Assembly (NCBI GenBank): GCA_963821755.1
Contig: CAWGEX010000004.1
Span: 248,001 to 312,000, forward strand
Direction: 5' to 3'
DNA: 64,000 nucleotides
Source of the DNA: Bog-473 sp963821755
GTDB taxonomy: Bacteria > Actinomycetota > Acidimicrobiia > Acidimicrobiales > RAAP-2
The translations under genes were made by a program, and so were the position numbers. The notes beneath the pieces are model-generated. The model did not search any database. It was not told the origin of the DNA and was given only the letters and a program-made list of their open reading frames with translations. Of the stretch, positions 45,310 to 54,775 are shown piece after piece (position 1 is the first letter of the stretch; each line of letters opens with the position of its first letter).

Positions 45310-46536
45310 CTATCCCGCCGTGCACTGCCCGGTCCCGACCGGGGCGAACCGGCCATCGGCCGTCTGCACCCGGGCCAGGACGCCCGGTGAGGCGAGGGCA
45401 TAGCCCACGGTGCCGTACACGGTCGAACGGGAGAACACCACGCCGATGACCTGCCCTCCGGCGGCCACGAGGGGGCCACCCGAATTCCCGGGTCGCACGT
45501 CGGCATCGACGGCGTACACGCCGCGTGTCACCAGGCCGTTGTTGTAGATGTCGCGCCCGACGGCGGTGATCTCGGCCGTGACGCCGGCCGGGTCGACGGT
45601 CAACGGCCCGTCCTCGGGATAGCCCAGGATGGCGGCCTGGGTGCCGCGACCCACCAGATTGGGACTGATGGGCAGGACCGGGCCGAGCGGCGCCCGGGTG
45701 CGCAGGATGGCCAGGTCGAAGGACGGGTCGAACAGCACCGCCGTCGCCTTGTACGAGCTGCCGTTCACGACCACCACGGTGTCGGGCTCCCCGGCGATCA
45801 CGTGGGCGTTGGTGGCCACCATGCCCGGGCCGACCACGAAGGCCGACCCCTCCTGCTCGTTGCCGCACGCCGTGCCGAGGACCTTGACGACCGACGTCAT
45901 GGCCGGGTTGGCCAGCGCCTGCGTCTGGGCATTGGTTGGCGTTGCCACCGAGCTCGCCGTCGGCGGGATCAAGTTGGAGAAGACCTGTGGGAAGCCCCGG
46001 GTGTTGAGGAAGTTCTGGAGGTCGCCGTACACCGACGGCACCTGAGGGAGGACCTCGTCGATCGAGTGGAGAATGTCCGAACGGGCCACCGCGCTGCTCA
46101 GCCAGGTGTAGCGGCTGTTGGGCGACGAGATCACGCTGGCCACCAGCCACGACGACAGCAGCACGGCCACCACGGCCACCAGCACCCCGAAGACCGAGTC
46201 GACGCGGCCGAGGTGATGGCGCCGCAGGCTGACGTTGCTCCATGTCCCCAGTACCCGGCCGGCGGCGCCCAGACCGGTGGCCGTGACGAGGACGGCGCCG
46301 ATCGTCACCACACCACGGGCGGTCTGATTGTGCATGAAGGAAAACAGCGGGACAAAGATGAAAATGCCCAAGAGGAAGCCCAGCCAGAAGCCCCCAAAGG
46401 TCAGGAGTTGGACCAGGGCCCCGAGGCGCAGGCCGTGCACCGCCGCCAGGAGCATGAGGCCAACGAGTACGAAATCGACCCAGTCCACGCGAGCGAGGGT
46501 AGCCAACAGTGCACCTACGTTCGCCGTCGTCACCAC
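45310..46536 (-). CDS. MarP-like membrane serine protease
   Basis: A 408-residue protein starting at GTG 46536 (or 46533), six to nine bases after GGGAGG. Four N-terminal helices form a CvpA-like domain (WVDFVLVGLMLLAAVHGLRL, GVLVAVVAVLLSSWL). The extracytoplasmic trypsin-like domain has the His in MVATNAHVIAGEP, the Asp in PSFDLAILRT and the nucleophile in VRPGNSGGPLVAAGG. A cysteine near the start (GTACGNEQEG) and one at the end (GTGQCTAG) may pair, as in MarP, which needs a disulfide for activity. MarP protects mycobacteria from acid and oxidative stress through cell-wall hydrolase processing. Confidence 0.9.
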   Translation of the reverse strand: MVTTANVGALLATLARVDWVDFVLVGLMLLAAVHGLRLGALVQLLTFGGFWLGFLLGIFIFVPLFSFMHNQTARGVVTIGAVLVTATGLGAAGRVLGTWSNVSLRRHHLGRVDSVFGVLVAVVAVLLSSWLVASVISSPNSRYTWLSSAVARSDILHSIDEVLPQVPSVYGDLQNFLNTRGFPQVFSNLIPPTASSVATPTNAQTQALANPAMTSVVKVLGTACGNEQEGSAFVVGPGMVATNAHVIAGEPDTVVVVNGSSYKATAVLFDPSFDLAILRTRAPLGPVLPISPNLVGRGTQAAILGYPEDGPLTVDPAGVTAEITAVGRDIYNNGLVTRGVYAVDADVRPGNSGGPLVAAGGQVIGVVFSRSTVYGTVGYALASPGVLARVQTADGRFAPVGTGQCTAG

Positions 46537-46551
46537 TATTGTCCTCCCGCG

Positions 46552-47808
46552 GTGCCCCTCCGCTCGACGTCGCCCTCCCATTCTGCCCACCGTCCCGGCC
46601 GGGGATGGGTGCCGGCCCTCCTGGTCACGGTGGCGGTGATCGGCGCGTCGTGTTCACTCGGCGCCCGAACGACCGGGCGCAGCGCGCCACCCGTCCTCGG
46701 GCAACCATCACGAACCTCGGTTGCGGTGGGACAGCCCGCGCCGGCCGGCACGGGCGAGCTGAGCTCGGTGTCCTGCGCCGACGCCCAGCACTGCTGGGCG
46801 GTGGGGGTGCCGGGCCCCAACGCGCCCGCGACGACCGGCACGACCACCGCCGGCACGACCGCGACGCCGGTGACCGGAACCACCGTGATCGCGGCGACGG
46901 TCAACGGGGGACGCACCTGGACCACCCAGCCGTTGGCCCCGGGCACGGCGCCGCCGGCCCTGACCGGGGTCTCGTGCCCGGGTGCCAAGGTGTGCATGGC
47001 GGTGGGATCGACCGGCGCCAATCCGGGCACGGGCGTGGTGCTGACCACACAAAACGGGGGGAAGACCTGGACCCCGTCCGTCCCACCGGCCGGATCCATC
47101 GCCGTCACCTCGGTGAAATGCACCACGGCCGCAGACTGCACCGTCGTGGCCAGCGACGGGACGGCGGACTGGTCGGCCCTCACATCCAATTTCGGCCAGA
47201 CCTGGCTGCGGCAGGGCACCCTCCCCGCCGGCATGGGTGGCGGGCTCACCCTCTCGTGCGCTCCCGCCGGTACCTGCCTGGTGGCCGGATTCACCCCGAC
47301 CACGGCCGGCCACGGGCAGGGGGCCATGGCCCTCAGCACCAACGGCGGCATGACCTGGGTCTCCGCCACGGTGCCCCCCGGGGTGGGCCTGTTGCGCAGT
47401 GCCGCCTGCACCAGCTCGACCAGTTGCCTGGCCGCCGGCACGACGTCGACCACGGTGAGCGACGTGGTGCCGGCCAAGGGACTCCTCCTGAACAGCACCA
47501 ACGGCGGTATGACGTGGAGCGCCTCGCCCCATGCCCCGTCGGTGGACGACGTGTTCGGCGTGGCCTGTCCCACCAAGACGTCCTGCGCCCTGGTCGGGAC
47601 CAACTGGGTCGGGACGCCGGTGATCGGCACCGGCGCGGTGGCGGAGAGCAGGGACGCCGGTGCCACCTTCACCCCGTCCACCACCGCGTACACGCCGCTC
47701 ACCCTGACTGCCGTGGCGTGCCCGACCGCCAGGGCCTGCGTGGCGGTCGGCGGCGACACGGTGGCCCGCATCACCCTGCCCCCGCCCCGCGGCGCTACGT
47801 CAACGTAG
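46552..47808 (+). CDS. BNR-repeat secreted lipoprotein
   Basis: A 418-residue extracytoplasmic protein. The signal region ends in a lipobox, GASCSLG. Repeated Asp-box turns mark a sialidase/photosystem-stability-factor type beta propeller: VNGGRTWTTQ, QNGGKTWTPS, NFGQTWLRQG, TNGGMTWVSA, TNGGMTWSAS and RDAGATFTPS. Between them are paired-cysteine strands (VSCADAQHCWAVG, VSCPGAKVCMAVG, CTTAADCTVVAS, ACTSSTSCLAAG). Propellers of this type bind rather than cleave; no catalytic residues are recognised. It is divergent from the MarP-like gene with only 15 bases between starts. Confidence 0.78.
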   Translation: MPLRSTSPSHSAHRPGRGWVPALLVTVAVIGASCSLGARTTGRSAPPVLGQPSRTSVAVGQPAPAGTGELSSVSCADAQHCWAVGVPGPNAPATTGTTTAGTTATPVTGTTVIAATVNGGRTWTTQPLAPGTAPPALTGVSCPGAKVCMAVGSTGANPGTGVVLTTQNGGKTWTPSVPPAGSIAVTSVKCTTAADCTVVASDGTADWSALTSNFGQTWLRQGTLPAGMGGGLTLSCAPAGTCLVAGFTPTTAGHGQGAMALSTNGGMTWVSATVPPGVGLLRSAACTSSTSCLAAGTTSTTVSDVVPAKGLLLNSTNGGMTWSASPHAPSVDDVFGVACPTKTSCALVGTNWVGTPVIGTGAVAESRDAGATFTPSTTAYTPLTLTAVACPTARACVAVGGDTVARITLPPPRGATST

Positions 47809-47874
47809 CCGCCCGCCGGCACTCAGCACTCGGCGCCGAAGCGCGTCGGGGCAGCGGCGCGTCGGCGCGTCGCG

Positions 47875-49635
47875 TCAGCGGCGGAGGGCGGCCAGCAGCA
47901 ACCCGGGGATCTTGCCCGCGCCGGGGTCCGCCTCGAAGGCGAGGAACCGGCGCATGACCTCATATTGGCCGGGTGCCGTGGCGAACCAGGATGGCTTCGG
48001 CCGAGATCGGAACGGGCCGCGCACGACCGACTTCTGGGGTCGGTCGAACATCAGGGCATTCGCCACCACACCCGAGCCCGACTGAATGTCGGTCCGCGAA
48101 TGGCCCGGGTAGGCCCCCCAGCTGGTGGTGCCCAGGACAAAAGCCAGGGCGTGCCAGACATTGACGCCGATGGCGCCGTAGCGCAGATCGGCAATAGCCC
48201 GTTCCACCGCGTCGGCCACCTGCGGATCGCGCAACGAGGCCGGGCTGACCAACACAGTGGCCGAGAGGGTGCCCCACACGACGTCGTTGCAGAACGAGGT
48301 GGCGGCGTCGATGAAGGCCTCCACCGTGGGCGCCGTCAGTGCCGTCTCGGCACACTCGCCGAAAAACGATTCCACGTTGAAGCAGATGTCGTCGGTTCGG
48401 CCGGGCGGCACACCCCGAATGAAGGTCCACGGCAAGGCATCGGGCGGGCCCCCGGCGCCCAGCTCCTCCGCTTCGGGATGAGCGGCCACGAACGCGTCAC
48501 GGCGCTCGGCGGCTCCGGGGTAGTAGGCCCGCCGGGTGGTGATCTCGGCCAACGCCTGGGTCAGGGCGCCCAGGAACGCCTCGCGCTGGGGCCACTCACT
48601 ACTGGTCACGATGACCCGCGCCGCCAGGCAGTTGAAGCCGGCATTGTTCACCAGCATGGTGGCCACATGCTCGGCTTGATACAACAGCTCGCCCACCGAC
48701 CACTTCCCAGGAACGATGATGACCGGCGATACGTTGCCGAGCTCGGCCGTCACCGGCTTGTCCAGCACCGGATGGTCCTCCGCCTTGCGAGCCGCCCCCG
48801 CCGCTCCGGGGCCGAAGACCACGGCGTCATACGTCTTGTCCGAGCCGGTGATGTGCACGTGACCGATCTGCGGGTGCGCGGTCAGGTGCCGGCCGACGCC
48901 CGCCCCTCCGGTCACGATGCGGAGCACGCCGGCTCGCACCAGGGCGCCCAGGGCCCGGTCCCAGTGCGGCACGAGATACTCGTTGACCGGATTGGCCTTC
49001 ATCACGACCACCTTGCCGTCGACGAAGAGCTTGGAGAGCGCGTCTCGCGGCCCGAGCGACGCCACGTTGCCGGCGGCCAGCACCAGTGACACGCCGGCGT
49101 GGGCCGCCGGGTCGGCATACGCCGCGGCCTGACCCGACTCGAGATTCTCCCGGGTGACGCCCGGCTGGATCCAGACTTCGGCGGTCGTCTGAGGGAAGAG
49201 CACGCGGTCATAGATCGTGTCCGGGAAGACCCGAACCCGCAGCCGACCGTCGACCGCCTGCGACACCGGTCCGGCAAAGGCCGGCCGGCCGTCCCGGGCG
49301 ATCTGCCGCAACGAGTCCCGGAGGACTCTGGTCAGGCGCACCAGGGTCCCGATGCCGGCGAAGAGTTCCTCGCCGGCCTCCGGTGACGCCCACTCGAGGC
49401 CCTTGGCGGCGCAGGCAACCCGCAACCAGTCGTCTTGCGCCGCCATGGTGTCCCGCAGGACCTGGTCGAGCAGGTCGGCCCGGGCCGCGGCCGGCGTGGC
49501 CGCCCACGCGGCGGCGTGACCCGCCACCTCGTCGACCGCGGCGTCGATCCCCGCGGTGTCGACGACCTCGTCGGCGCCGCCCTCGGCCACCGGGGCGGTG
49601 GTGGGGTCGGCGGATCCCCGGTTCGTCACGGCCAT
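47875..49635 (-). CDS. Aldehyde dehydrogenase family protein
   Basis: A 586-residue NAD(P)-dependent dehydrogenase. AGGAGG six bases before the ATG decides the start. The ALDH core is visible: VSLVLAAGNVASLGPRDALS, the cofactor site VHITGSDKTYDAVVFGPG, the glutamate loop VTAELGNVSPVIIVPG and the catalytic cysteine in VNNAGFNCLAARVIVTS. The usual EEPFGP segment is replaced (CFNVESFFGECAETALTAPT), and about 80 extra N-terminal residues are present, so it belongs to an atypical branch. Substrate unknown. The neighbours are LLM oxidoreductases. Confidence 0.85.
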   Translation of the reverse strand: MAVTNRGSADPTTAPVAEGGADEVVDTAGIDAAVDEVAGHAAAWAATPAAARADLLDQVLRDTMAAQDDWLRVACAAKGLEWASPEAGEELFAGIGTLVRLTRVLRDSLRQIARDGRPAFAGPVSQAVDGRLRVRVFPDTIYDRVLFPQTTAEVWIQPGVTRENLESGQAAAYADPAAHAGVSLVLAAGNVASLGPRDALSKLFVDGKVVVMKANPVNEYLVPHWDRALGALVRAGVLRIVTGGAGVGRHLTAHPQIGHVHITGSDKTYDAVVFGPGAAGAARKAEDHPVLDKPVTAELGNVSPVIIVPGKWSVGELLYQAEHVATMLVNNAGFNCLAARVIVTSSEWPQREAFLGALTQALAEITTRRAYYPGAAERRDAFVAAHPEAEELGAGGPPDALPWTFIRGVPPGRTDDICFNVESFFGECAETALTAPTVEAFIDAATSFCNDVVWGTLSATVLVSPASLRDPQVADAVERAIADLRYGAIGVNVWHALAFVLGTTSWGAYPGHSRTDIQSGSGVVANALMFDRPQKSVVRGPFRSRPKPSWFATAPGQYEVMRRFLAFEADPGAGKIPGLLLAALRR

Positions 49636-49728
49636 GTCGTCCTCCTGGTTCCCAACCTCATGCGGCGTCCCCGGATCCGTCCCGACCCGGTTCTCTCCTC
49701 TTACCCGAGGTGCGCCGCCACCTACCCG

Positions 49729-50658
49729 TTACCCGAGGTGGGGCACCACCTGTTCACTGAGCAGGTGGATGTGGTCGAGGTCGTCCAGGTCGAGCACCTG
49801 CAGGTACACGGTGCCCGCGCCGGCCGCCCCGAAGGACCGGAGTCGTTCCACCACCTCGTCGGGCGTCCCCGCCGCACCGTTCGCCCGCAACTCCTCCGGC
49901 TGACGGCCGATCGACTTGGCCCGTCGGGTCACCTCTGCTTCGTCGATCCCGCAGCAGACGACCTGCGCTGCCGACAGTCCCAACGTGGCCGGGTCCCGGT
50001 CGCGGCTCTCGCAGGCGGCGCGCACCCGGGCGTACTGCGCCTTGGTGTCGTCGAGCGAGGAGAAGGGCAGGTTGAACTCGTCGGCGAAGGTGGCGGCCAA
50101 CCGGGGCGTGCGCTTGGGTCCGCCCCCGCCCACGATCAGCGGTGGGTGGGGGCGTTGGTTCGGCTTGGGCAAGGCCGGGCTGTCCGTGAGTTGATAGTGG
50201 GCGCCGTCGAAGGAGAAGGTCTCGCCGTCGGGTGTGGCCCACAGGCCGGTGAGGATGTTCAGCTGTTCTTCCAATCGCTCGAAGCGCTGGCCCACCGGCG
50301 GGAAGGGGATGCCGTAGGCCGTGTGTTCGCCGTCGTACCAGCCGGCGCCCAGTCCGAGCTCCACCCGTCCCCCGCTCATGGCGTCCACCTGGGCCACCGA
50401 GATGGCGAGCACCCCGGGCCAACGGAAGGTGGCCGAGGTGACGAGGGTGCCCAACCTGATGCGGCTGGTCTCGCGGGCCAGACCGGCCAGGGTGACCCAG
50501 GCGTCGGTCGGTCCGGGCAGGCCGTCACCGCCCATGGTCAAGTAGTGGTCCGACCGGAACAGGGCGTCGAAGCTGCCCGCCTCCGTGGCCCGAGCCACCT
50601 CGAGCAGCTGCTGGTAGGTGGCGCCCTGCTGGGGCTCGACGAATATACGTACCCTCAC
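49729..50658 (-). CDS. LLM-class F420-dependent oxidoreductase
   Basis: A 309-residue luciferase-like monooxygenase-family protein. Features are FDALFRSDHYLTMGGDG, TSRIRLGTLVTSATFRWPGV, AQVDAMSGGRVELGLGAGWY, ERLEEQLNILTGLWATPDG and HPPLIVGGGGPKRTPRLAA, typical of F420-using actinobacterial enzymes rather than FMN luciferases. The start is GTG with TAACTT six bases upstream. It is divergent from a second LLM gene, with a shared 79-base promoter region. Substrate unknown. Confidence 0.88.
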   Translation of the reverse strand: MRVRIFVEPQQGATYQQLLEVARATEAGSFDALFRSDHYLTMGGDGLPGPTDAWVTLAGLARETSRIRLGTLVTSATFRWPGVLAISVAQVDAMSGGRVELGLGAGWYDGEHTAYGIPFPPVGQRFERLEEQLNILTGLWATPDGETFSFDGAHYQLTDSPALPKPNQRPHPPLIVGGGGPKRTPRLAATFADEFNLPFSSLDDTKAQYARVRAACESRDRDPATLGLSAAQVVCCGIDEAEVTRRAKSIGRQPEELRANGAAGTPDEVVERLRSFGAAGAGTVYLQVLDLDDLDHIHLLSEQVVPHLG

Positions 50659-50737
50659 GACACCAAGTTAGACCCGGTCACCGCGGCGACGCCCGGCGAC
50701 GCGGGCGACGTCGATGTCGCCGGGGCAGACTGGCCCG
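50659..50737. promoter_or_regulatory. Divergent leaderless promoters for two LLM genes
   Basis: TAACTT (minus strand, 50665-50670) lies six bases from the GTG at 50658, and CAGACT (50726-50731) six bases from the ATG at 50738. No Shine-Dalgarno is present on either side. Confidence 0.5.
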
Positions 50738-51595
50738 ATGGACATAGGAGTCATCTTTCCGCAGACCGAGATAGGCGGCGATCTGGGCGCAGTGCGCGCC
50801 TACGGGCAGGCCGCCTCGGATCTGGGCTACCAGCACCTGGCGGCGTACGACCACGTCCTGGGGGCCGACACCGCGGTGCACGGCGACATCGGTGGCCCCT
50901 ACGACATCCACACCACCTTCCATGAGCCGCTGGTCCTCTTCGCCTACCTGGCCGGCATCACCGGGCTTAGTTTCGCCACCTCCATCCTCATCGGACCCCA
51001 GCGCCAGACCGCCCTCTTGGCCAAACAGGCGGCCGAGCTCGACCTCGTCTGCGACGGCCGCTTCCGTCTGGGGCTGGGCATCGGCTGGAACGCCGTCGAG
51101 TACGAGGCCCTGGGGTACGACTTCGCCACCCGGGGCGAGCGCCTCGAAGAACAGGTGGCCGTGTTGCGCCAGCTCTGGACCCAGGAGAGCGTCACCGTCG
51201 ACAGCCGATTCCACCACATCACGGCGGCCGGTCTGGCTCCCCGCCCGTCCCGAGCCATCCCGATCTGGATCGGGGGCTTCGCACCCGCCGCCCTACGCCG
51301 GATCGGCCGGGTCGCCGATGGCTGGTTCCCGCGCGTCAACCCGGGCGGCGCTCTCAGCGAGGCGCTCGAGACCATCGCCGAAGGAGCGCGTCAGGCCGGC
51401 CGCGACCCGGAGGCCATTCTTCTCGAGGGTCGGGTCGACTACGGCAGCCGCGATCTGGATCGGATCGCCACCTTCGCCGAGCGCTGGAGGGCGGCCGGAG
51501 CCAGTCATCTCTCGGTCAACACGATGGCCGCCGGTTGCGCCAGCGTCGACGACCACGTCGCCGGCCTGGCCGCCATCGCCGAGGTGCTGTTCTGA
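50738..51595 (+). CDS. LLM-class F420-dependent oxidoreductase
   Basis: A 285-residue relative of the divergent gene but not a close copy. Motifs are MDIGVIFPQTEIGGDLGAVR, YQHLAAYDHVLGADT, TGLSFATSILIGPQRQTALL, LDLVCDGRFRLGLGIGWNAV, ERLEEQVAVLRQLWTQESV and IPIWIGGFAPAALRRIGRV. The TIM barrel is complete and of normal length. An oxidoreductase using F420 is the most likely role; the substrate is unknown. Confidence 0.88.
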   Translation: MDIGVIFPQTEIGGDLGAVRAYGQAASDLGYQHLAAYDHVLGADTAVHGDIGGPYDIHTTFHEPLVLFAYLAGITGLSFATSILIGPQRQTALLAKQAAELDLVCDGRFRLGLGIGWNAVEYEALGYDFATRGERLEEQVAVLRQLWTQESVTVDSRFHHITAAGLAPRPSRAIPIWIGGFAPAALRRIGRVADGWFPRVNPGGALSEALETIAEGARQAGRDPEAILLEGRVDYGSRDLDRIATFAERWRAAGASHLSVNTMAAGCASVDDHVAGLAAIAEVLF

Positions 51596-51703
51596 CCTCA
51601 CCGTTGGCGTCGCCCGTGTCGTCGCCCGTCCGGTCGCCGGTTCCGTCGCCAGTTCCGTCACAGGTGACGTCGGCGGCGCGATCCGCCTGGCAGGATTGAC
51701 GAG

Positions 51704-52560
51704 ATGAGTGACGAAGTGACCGGGTATCCGGGCGCACCCCCGGACTGGTATCCCGACCCGGCCGGAGGACCCGGGAAGCGTTGGTGGGATGGGTATGCCT
51801 GGACCGACGGCGTCGTCCTGCCGACCCATCCGCCGGCCCCTCCCACCGGCGCGTCGGCGCCGGGTAACGACGACCGGCTACGGGACGACCCCGTACGCCA
51901 CGCCCACGCCGGGTAACGCCCTCGGTGCTGCTGGACGGCGAGCTCAGGATCTCGCAGCTGGCCCGGGCGGCCGTGGTCATCATCGGGATCTACTACCTGT
52001 GGGAGTTCATCTACCTCCAACTCGATTCGTCGCTGTATCGCTCGATCGGACACCAGTACCACCGCATGATCATCGCCAGCGAGAACAATCAGCCGGCGCC
52101 TCATCTCGACTTCTCCAACCATGCCAACGGCGGCCTGGTGGCGATCGGGGGCTTGTTGGGCCTGGCCACCATCGGGGCGGTGGTCGTCGCCTGCATGTGG
52201 CAATACCGGGCGGCCTCGACCGCCCGTGCCTTGGGCTACGCGGCCAAGCATTCGCCTGGATGGGGCGTCGGGTGCTGGTTCGTCCCCATCGTCGCCCTCT
52301 GGATGCCCTATCAGGCCCTTCGCGATTGCCTGCCCCCCGACGATCCAAACCGCAAGCTGGTCAGGACCTTCTGGGCCTTCTTCATCGGCCAAGCCGTGTT
52401 CGCCTTGGCGGCCGTCGTGGCCGCGTTTTCCTCCACGTCGCTCTCGCTGGTCTTCTCGGTGCCCGGAGCGTTGCTCTGCCTCGGGATGCTGTCCATCGCT
52501 CCCCGTTTCGTCTCCGCCATCGCCGTGGCCCACCGGCACGCCCTCGGTCGTCCGGCCTGA
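51704..52560 (+). CDS. DUF2510-DUF4328 membrane protein, frameshifted
   Basis: Two parts of one gene. From 51704 the frame encodes a DUF2510 module (PPDWYPDPAGGPGKRWWDGY, then AWTDGV) and a Pro-rich linker, then stops at 51916. From about 51919 another frame continues with a DUF4328 membrane domain (ARAAVVIIGIYYLWEFIYLQ, HSPGWGVGCWFVPIVALWMP, RTFWAFFIGQAVFALA) to 52560. A one-base change, or two small ones near 51870-51915, would join them. CAGGAT lies seven bases before the ATG. Such proteins are common and uncharacterised in Actinomycetota. Confidence 0.75.
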
Positions 52561-52575
52561 CAACCCCCGTGTCGG

Positions 52576-52685
52576 GTTAACCGACCAAAACCCAGGGGTT
52601 ACCCAGGGGTTAATGGACAAAAACCCAACTGTTCACCCGAATGTTTCTTTCGCGTTACGGTGAGTTCATCTCGCCTCTGTACGGT
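52576..52685 (+). promoter_or_regulatory. PHO box: 11-bp-phased GTTMAYC repeats and -10 of pstB
   Basis: Repeats start at 52576 (GTTAACC), 52598 (GTTACCC), 52609 (GTTAATG), 52631 (GTTCACC) and 52664 (GTTCATC), all spaced by exact multiples of 11 bases. Weaker copies at 52643 (GTTTCTT) and 52654 (GTTACGG) fall within one base of phase. This is the direct-repeat pattern bound by actinobacterial PhoP/RegX3 response regulators. The last copy is at -35 distance from TACGGT (52680-52685), which is seven bases before the GTG at 52693. Phosphate-starvation induction is the expected effect. Confidence 0.85.
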
Positions 52686-52692
52686 CCTGGTA

Positions 52693-53559
52693 GTGCCAGG
52701 ACCCGAATTCACCGGAGTGCGCCGCGACCCCACGGGACTGGCCAAGCCGGCCACCCCTGAGATCGATGCGGCCCTGCAGTCGCTCGATCCCGACGCCGCC
52801 CGCCCGCCCCACGTCATGCACGCGGCCGGTCTGACCCTCGGGTTCAGCGGCCGCATGGTCATGCACGACGTCAACGTCTCCTTGGACCGCGGCTCCATCA
52901 CCGCCCTCATCGGGCCGACCGGCTCGGGCAAGTCCACCTTCCTGCGCACGCTGAATCGCATGAACGACCGGGTCTCGGGGTTCGAGCGCGCCGGGGACGT
53001 CACCCTGGACGAGGTGAGCCTGTGGGCCCCGTCGGTGGACCTGCTCACCCTGCGGCGCCGGGTCGGGATGCTCTTCCAGCGCCCGAACCCCTTCCCGATG
53101 TCCATCCGCGACAACGTGGTGGCCGGTGTCAAGGCCCACCGCATCGCCAAGGGCAAGCAACTCGACGTGGTGGCCGAGCGGCGGCTGACCGAGGTGGGGT
53201 TGTGGGACGCCGTCAAGGATCGCCTCAACGATTCGCCCTTCCGCCTCTCCGGTGGCCAACAGCAACTGCTCTGCCTGGCCCGCGCTCTGGCGGTCGGTCC
53301 CGAAGTCCTCCTTCTGGATGAGCCGACTTCATCGCTCGACCCGCTCTCGACTGAATCGATCGAGAACCTGATGCGCGAGCTGGCGCCGGCGCTCACGCTG
53401 ATCGTCGTCACGCACAATCTGGGCCAGGCGCACCGGGTGTCGCACAACACGATGTTCTTCTACCAGGGCCGACTGGTGGAGTACGGGCCCACCGAGGCGC
53501 TCTTCACATCGCCGAAAGAGACCGACACCGACAGGTACGTCAACGGCCACATGGGCTAG
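52693..53559 (+). CDS. pstB: Phosphate ABC transporter ATPase PstB
   Basis: A 288-residue PstB. Walker A is GPTGSGKSTFLRTLNRMND, the Q-loop MLFQRPNPFPMSIRDNVVAG, the signature LSGGQQQLLCLAR, Walker B VLLLDEPTSSLDP and the H-loop LIVVTHNLGQAHRVS. I prefer GTG 52693 over the in-frame GTG 52660, which lies inside the PHO box; the first conserved residues come much later either way. It is first in a pstB-S-C-A operon, an unusual order since pstS commonly leads. Confidence 0.93.
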   Translation: MPGPEFTGVRRDPTGLAKPATPEIDAALQSLDPDAARPPHVMHAAGLTLGFSGRMVMHDVNVSLDRGSITALIGPTGSGKSTFLRTLNRMNDRVSGFERAGDVTLDEVSLWAPSVDLLTLRRRVGMLFQRPNPFPMSIRDNVVAGVKAHRIAKGKQLDVVAERRLTEVGLWDAVKDRLNDSPFRLSGGQQQLLCLARALAVGPEVLLLDEPTSSLDPLSTESIENLMRELAPALTLIVVTHNLGQAHRVSHNTMFFYQGRLVEYGPTEALFTSPKETDTDRYVNGHMG

Positions 53560-53650
53560 CACGCCAGTGGCCGTTGGACCCTGCAGCGGATCCTGGCGCC
53601 GGACACCACATCACCCATAGACCAACCATCCAACAATAAGGAGAAATGCT

Positions 53651-54775
53651 GTGAAGCGAATGTTTGGAGCAACGCGCCGACGAACGGCAATGGTCGTGGC
53701 CAGCGCCCTCGGCCTGGCCCTGAGTTCGACCGTGATGGCCACCTCGGCGTCGGCCGCCGCGAAGGTGCCGGCCAACGGCGTCGAGACCCCCCCGACCGAA
53801 TCGCTGATCGAGACCGGGAGCACCCTGCTCTACCCGCTCTTCAACCTCTGGGTGCCGGGCTACAACCAGACCTACCCCGGCGTCACCATCCAGACGGGTG
53901 GGACGGGCTCGGGCACGGGCATCTCCGACGCCACCAACGGCACCGCCGACATCGGCGCCTCGGACGCCTACCTGGCGCCGAGCAATGTGACGGCCAGCCC
54001 CGGATTGAAGAACATCCCCTTGGCCATCTCCTCGCAGCTGGTGACCTACAACATCCCCGGCGTGCTGACCCACCTGAAGCTGAGCGGGTCGGTGCTCTCG
54101 CAGATCTACCAGGGCAAGGTCACCAACTGGAACAACTCGGCCATCACCGCGCTCAATACGGGCGTGACCCTGCCCAACCTGCCCATCGTGACCCTGCACC
54201 GGGCCGACAGCAGTGGTGACACCTTCTTGTTCACCCAGTTCCTGTCCAAGACCGACCCGTCGGGCTGGGGCGCCACGGTGGCGTTCAACACCACCGTGCA
54301 GTGGCCCAACGCCCCCGGGGCGCTCGGTGAGACCGGCAACTCGGGCATGGTCACCGGCTGCAAGGCCACGCCGGGCTGCATCGCCTACGTGGGCATCAGC
54401 TACCAGACCCAGGCCCTGCAGGCCGGCCTCGGCTACGCCTCGCTGGAGAACGCCAAGAGCCAGTTCGTGGCGCCGACCGCGGCGTCGATCGCCGCCGAAG
54501 CGGCCGCGTTCACCAAGAAGACGCCGGCCAGCGGCACCATCTCGCTGATCTACGGGCCGGCCAAGGATGGCTACCCGATCGTGAACTACGAGTACGCCAT
54601 CGTCGAGACCCACCAGGCCAGCACGAACAAGGCCAAGGCCATCCGCTCGTTGCTCGAGTGGGCCATCAACGTCAAGGACGGGAACGCGGCCAGCTACCTC
54701 AACCAGGTGGATTTCCAGCCACTCCCTCCGGCCATCTACAAGGGGTCACTCAAGCAGATCCTCACCATTAGCTAG
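53651..54775 (+). CDS. pstS: Phosphate-binding protein PstS
   Basis: A 374-residue secreted binding protein. GTG start with AAGGAG seven bases upstream. The signal peptide ends TSASAAA and there is no lipobox. Phosphate-binding features are ETGSTLLYPLFNLWVPGYNQ, IQTGGTGSGTGISDATNG, DIGASDAYL, HRADSSGDTFLFTQFL and ETGNSGMVTGC. No sorting signal or membrane tail is present, unlike the two PstS-like proteins at 14885 and 16396, so it is probably retained by other means or released. The stop overlaps the pstC start by one base. Confidence 0.93.
   Translation: MKRMFGATRRRTAMVVASALGLALSSTVMATSASAAAKVPANGVETPPTESLIETGSTLLYPLFNLWVPGYNQTYPGVTIQTGGTGSGTGISDATNGTADIGASDAYLAPSNVTASPGLKNIPLAISSQLVTYNIPGVLTHLKLSGSVLSQIYQGKVTNWNNSAITALNTGVTLPNLPIVTLHRADSSGDTFLFTQFLSKTDPSGWGATVAFNTTVQWPNAPGALGETGNSGMVTGCKATPGCIAYVGISYQTQALQAGLGYASLENAKSQFVAPTAASIAAEAAAFTKKTPASGTISLIYGPAKDGYPIVNYEYAIVETHQASTNKAKAIRSLLEWAINVKDGNAASYLNQVDFQPLPPAIYKGSLKQILTIS

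Noticed and set aside
52660..52692. Earlier GTG start for pstB at 52660
   Set aside because: It lies within the PHO repeat array and upstream of the -10 box, so it would not be transcribed from the inferred promoter.
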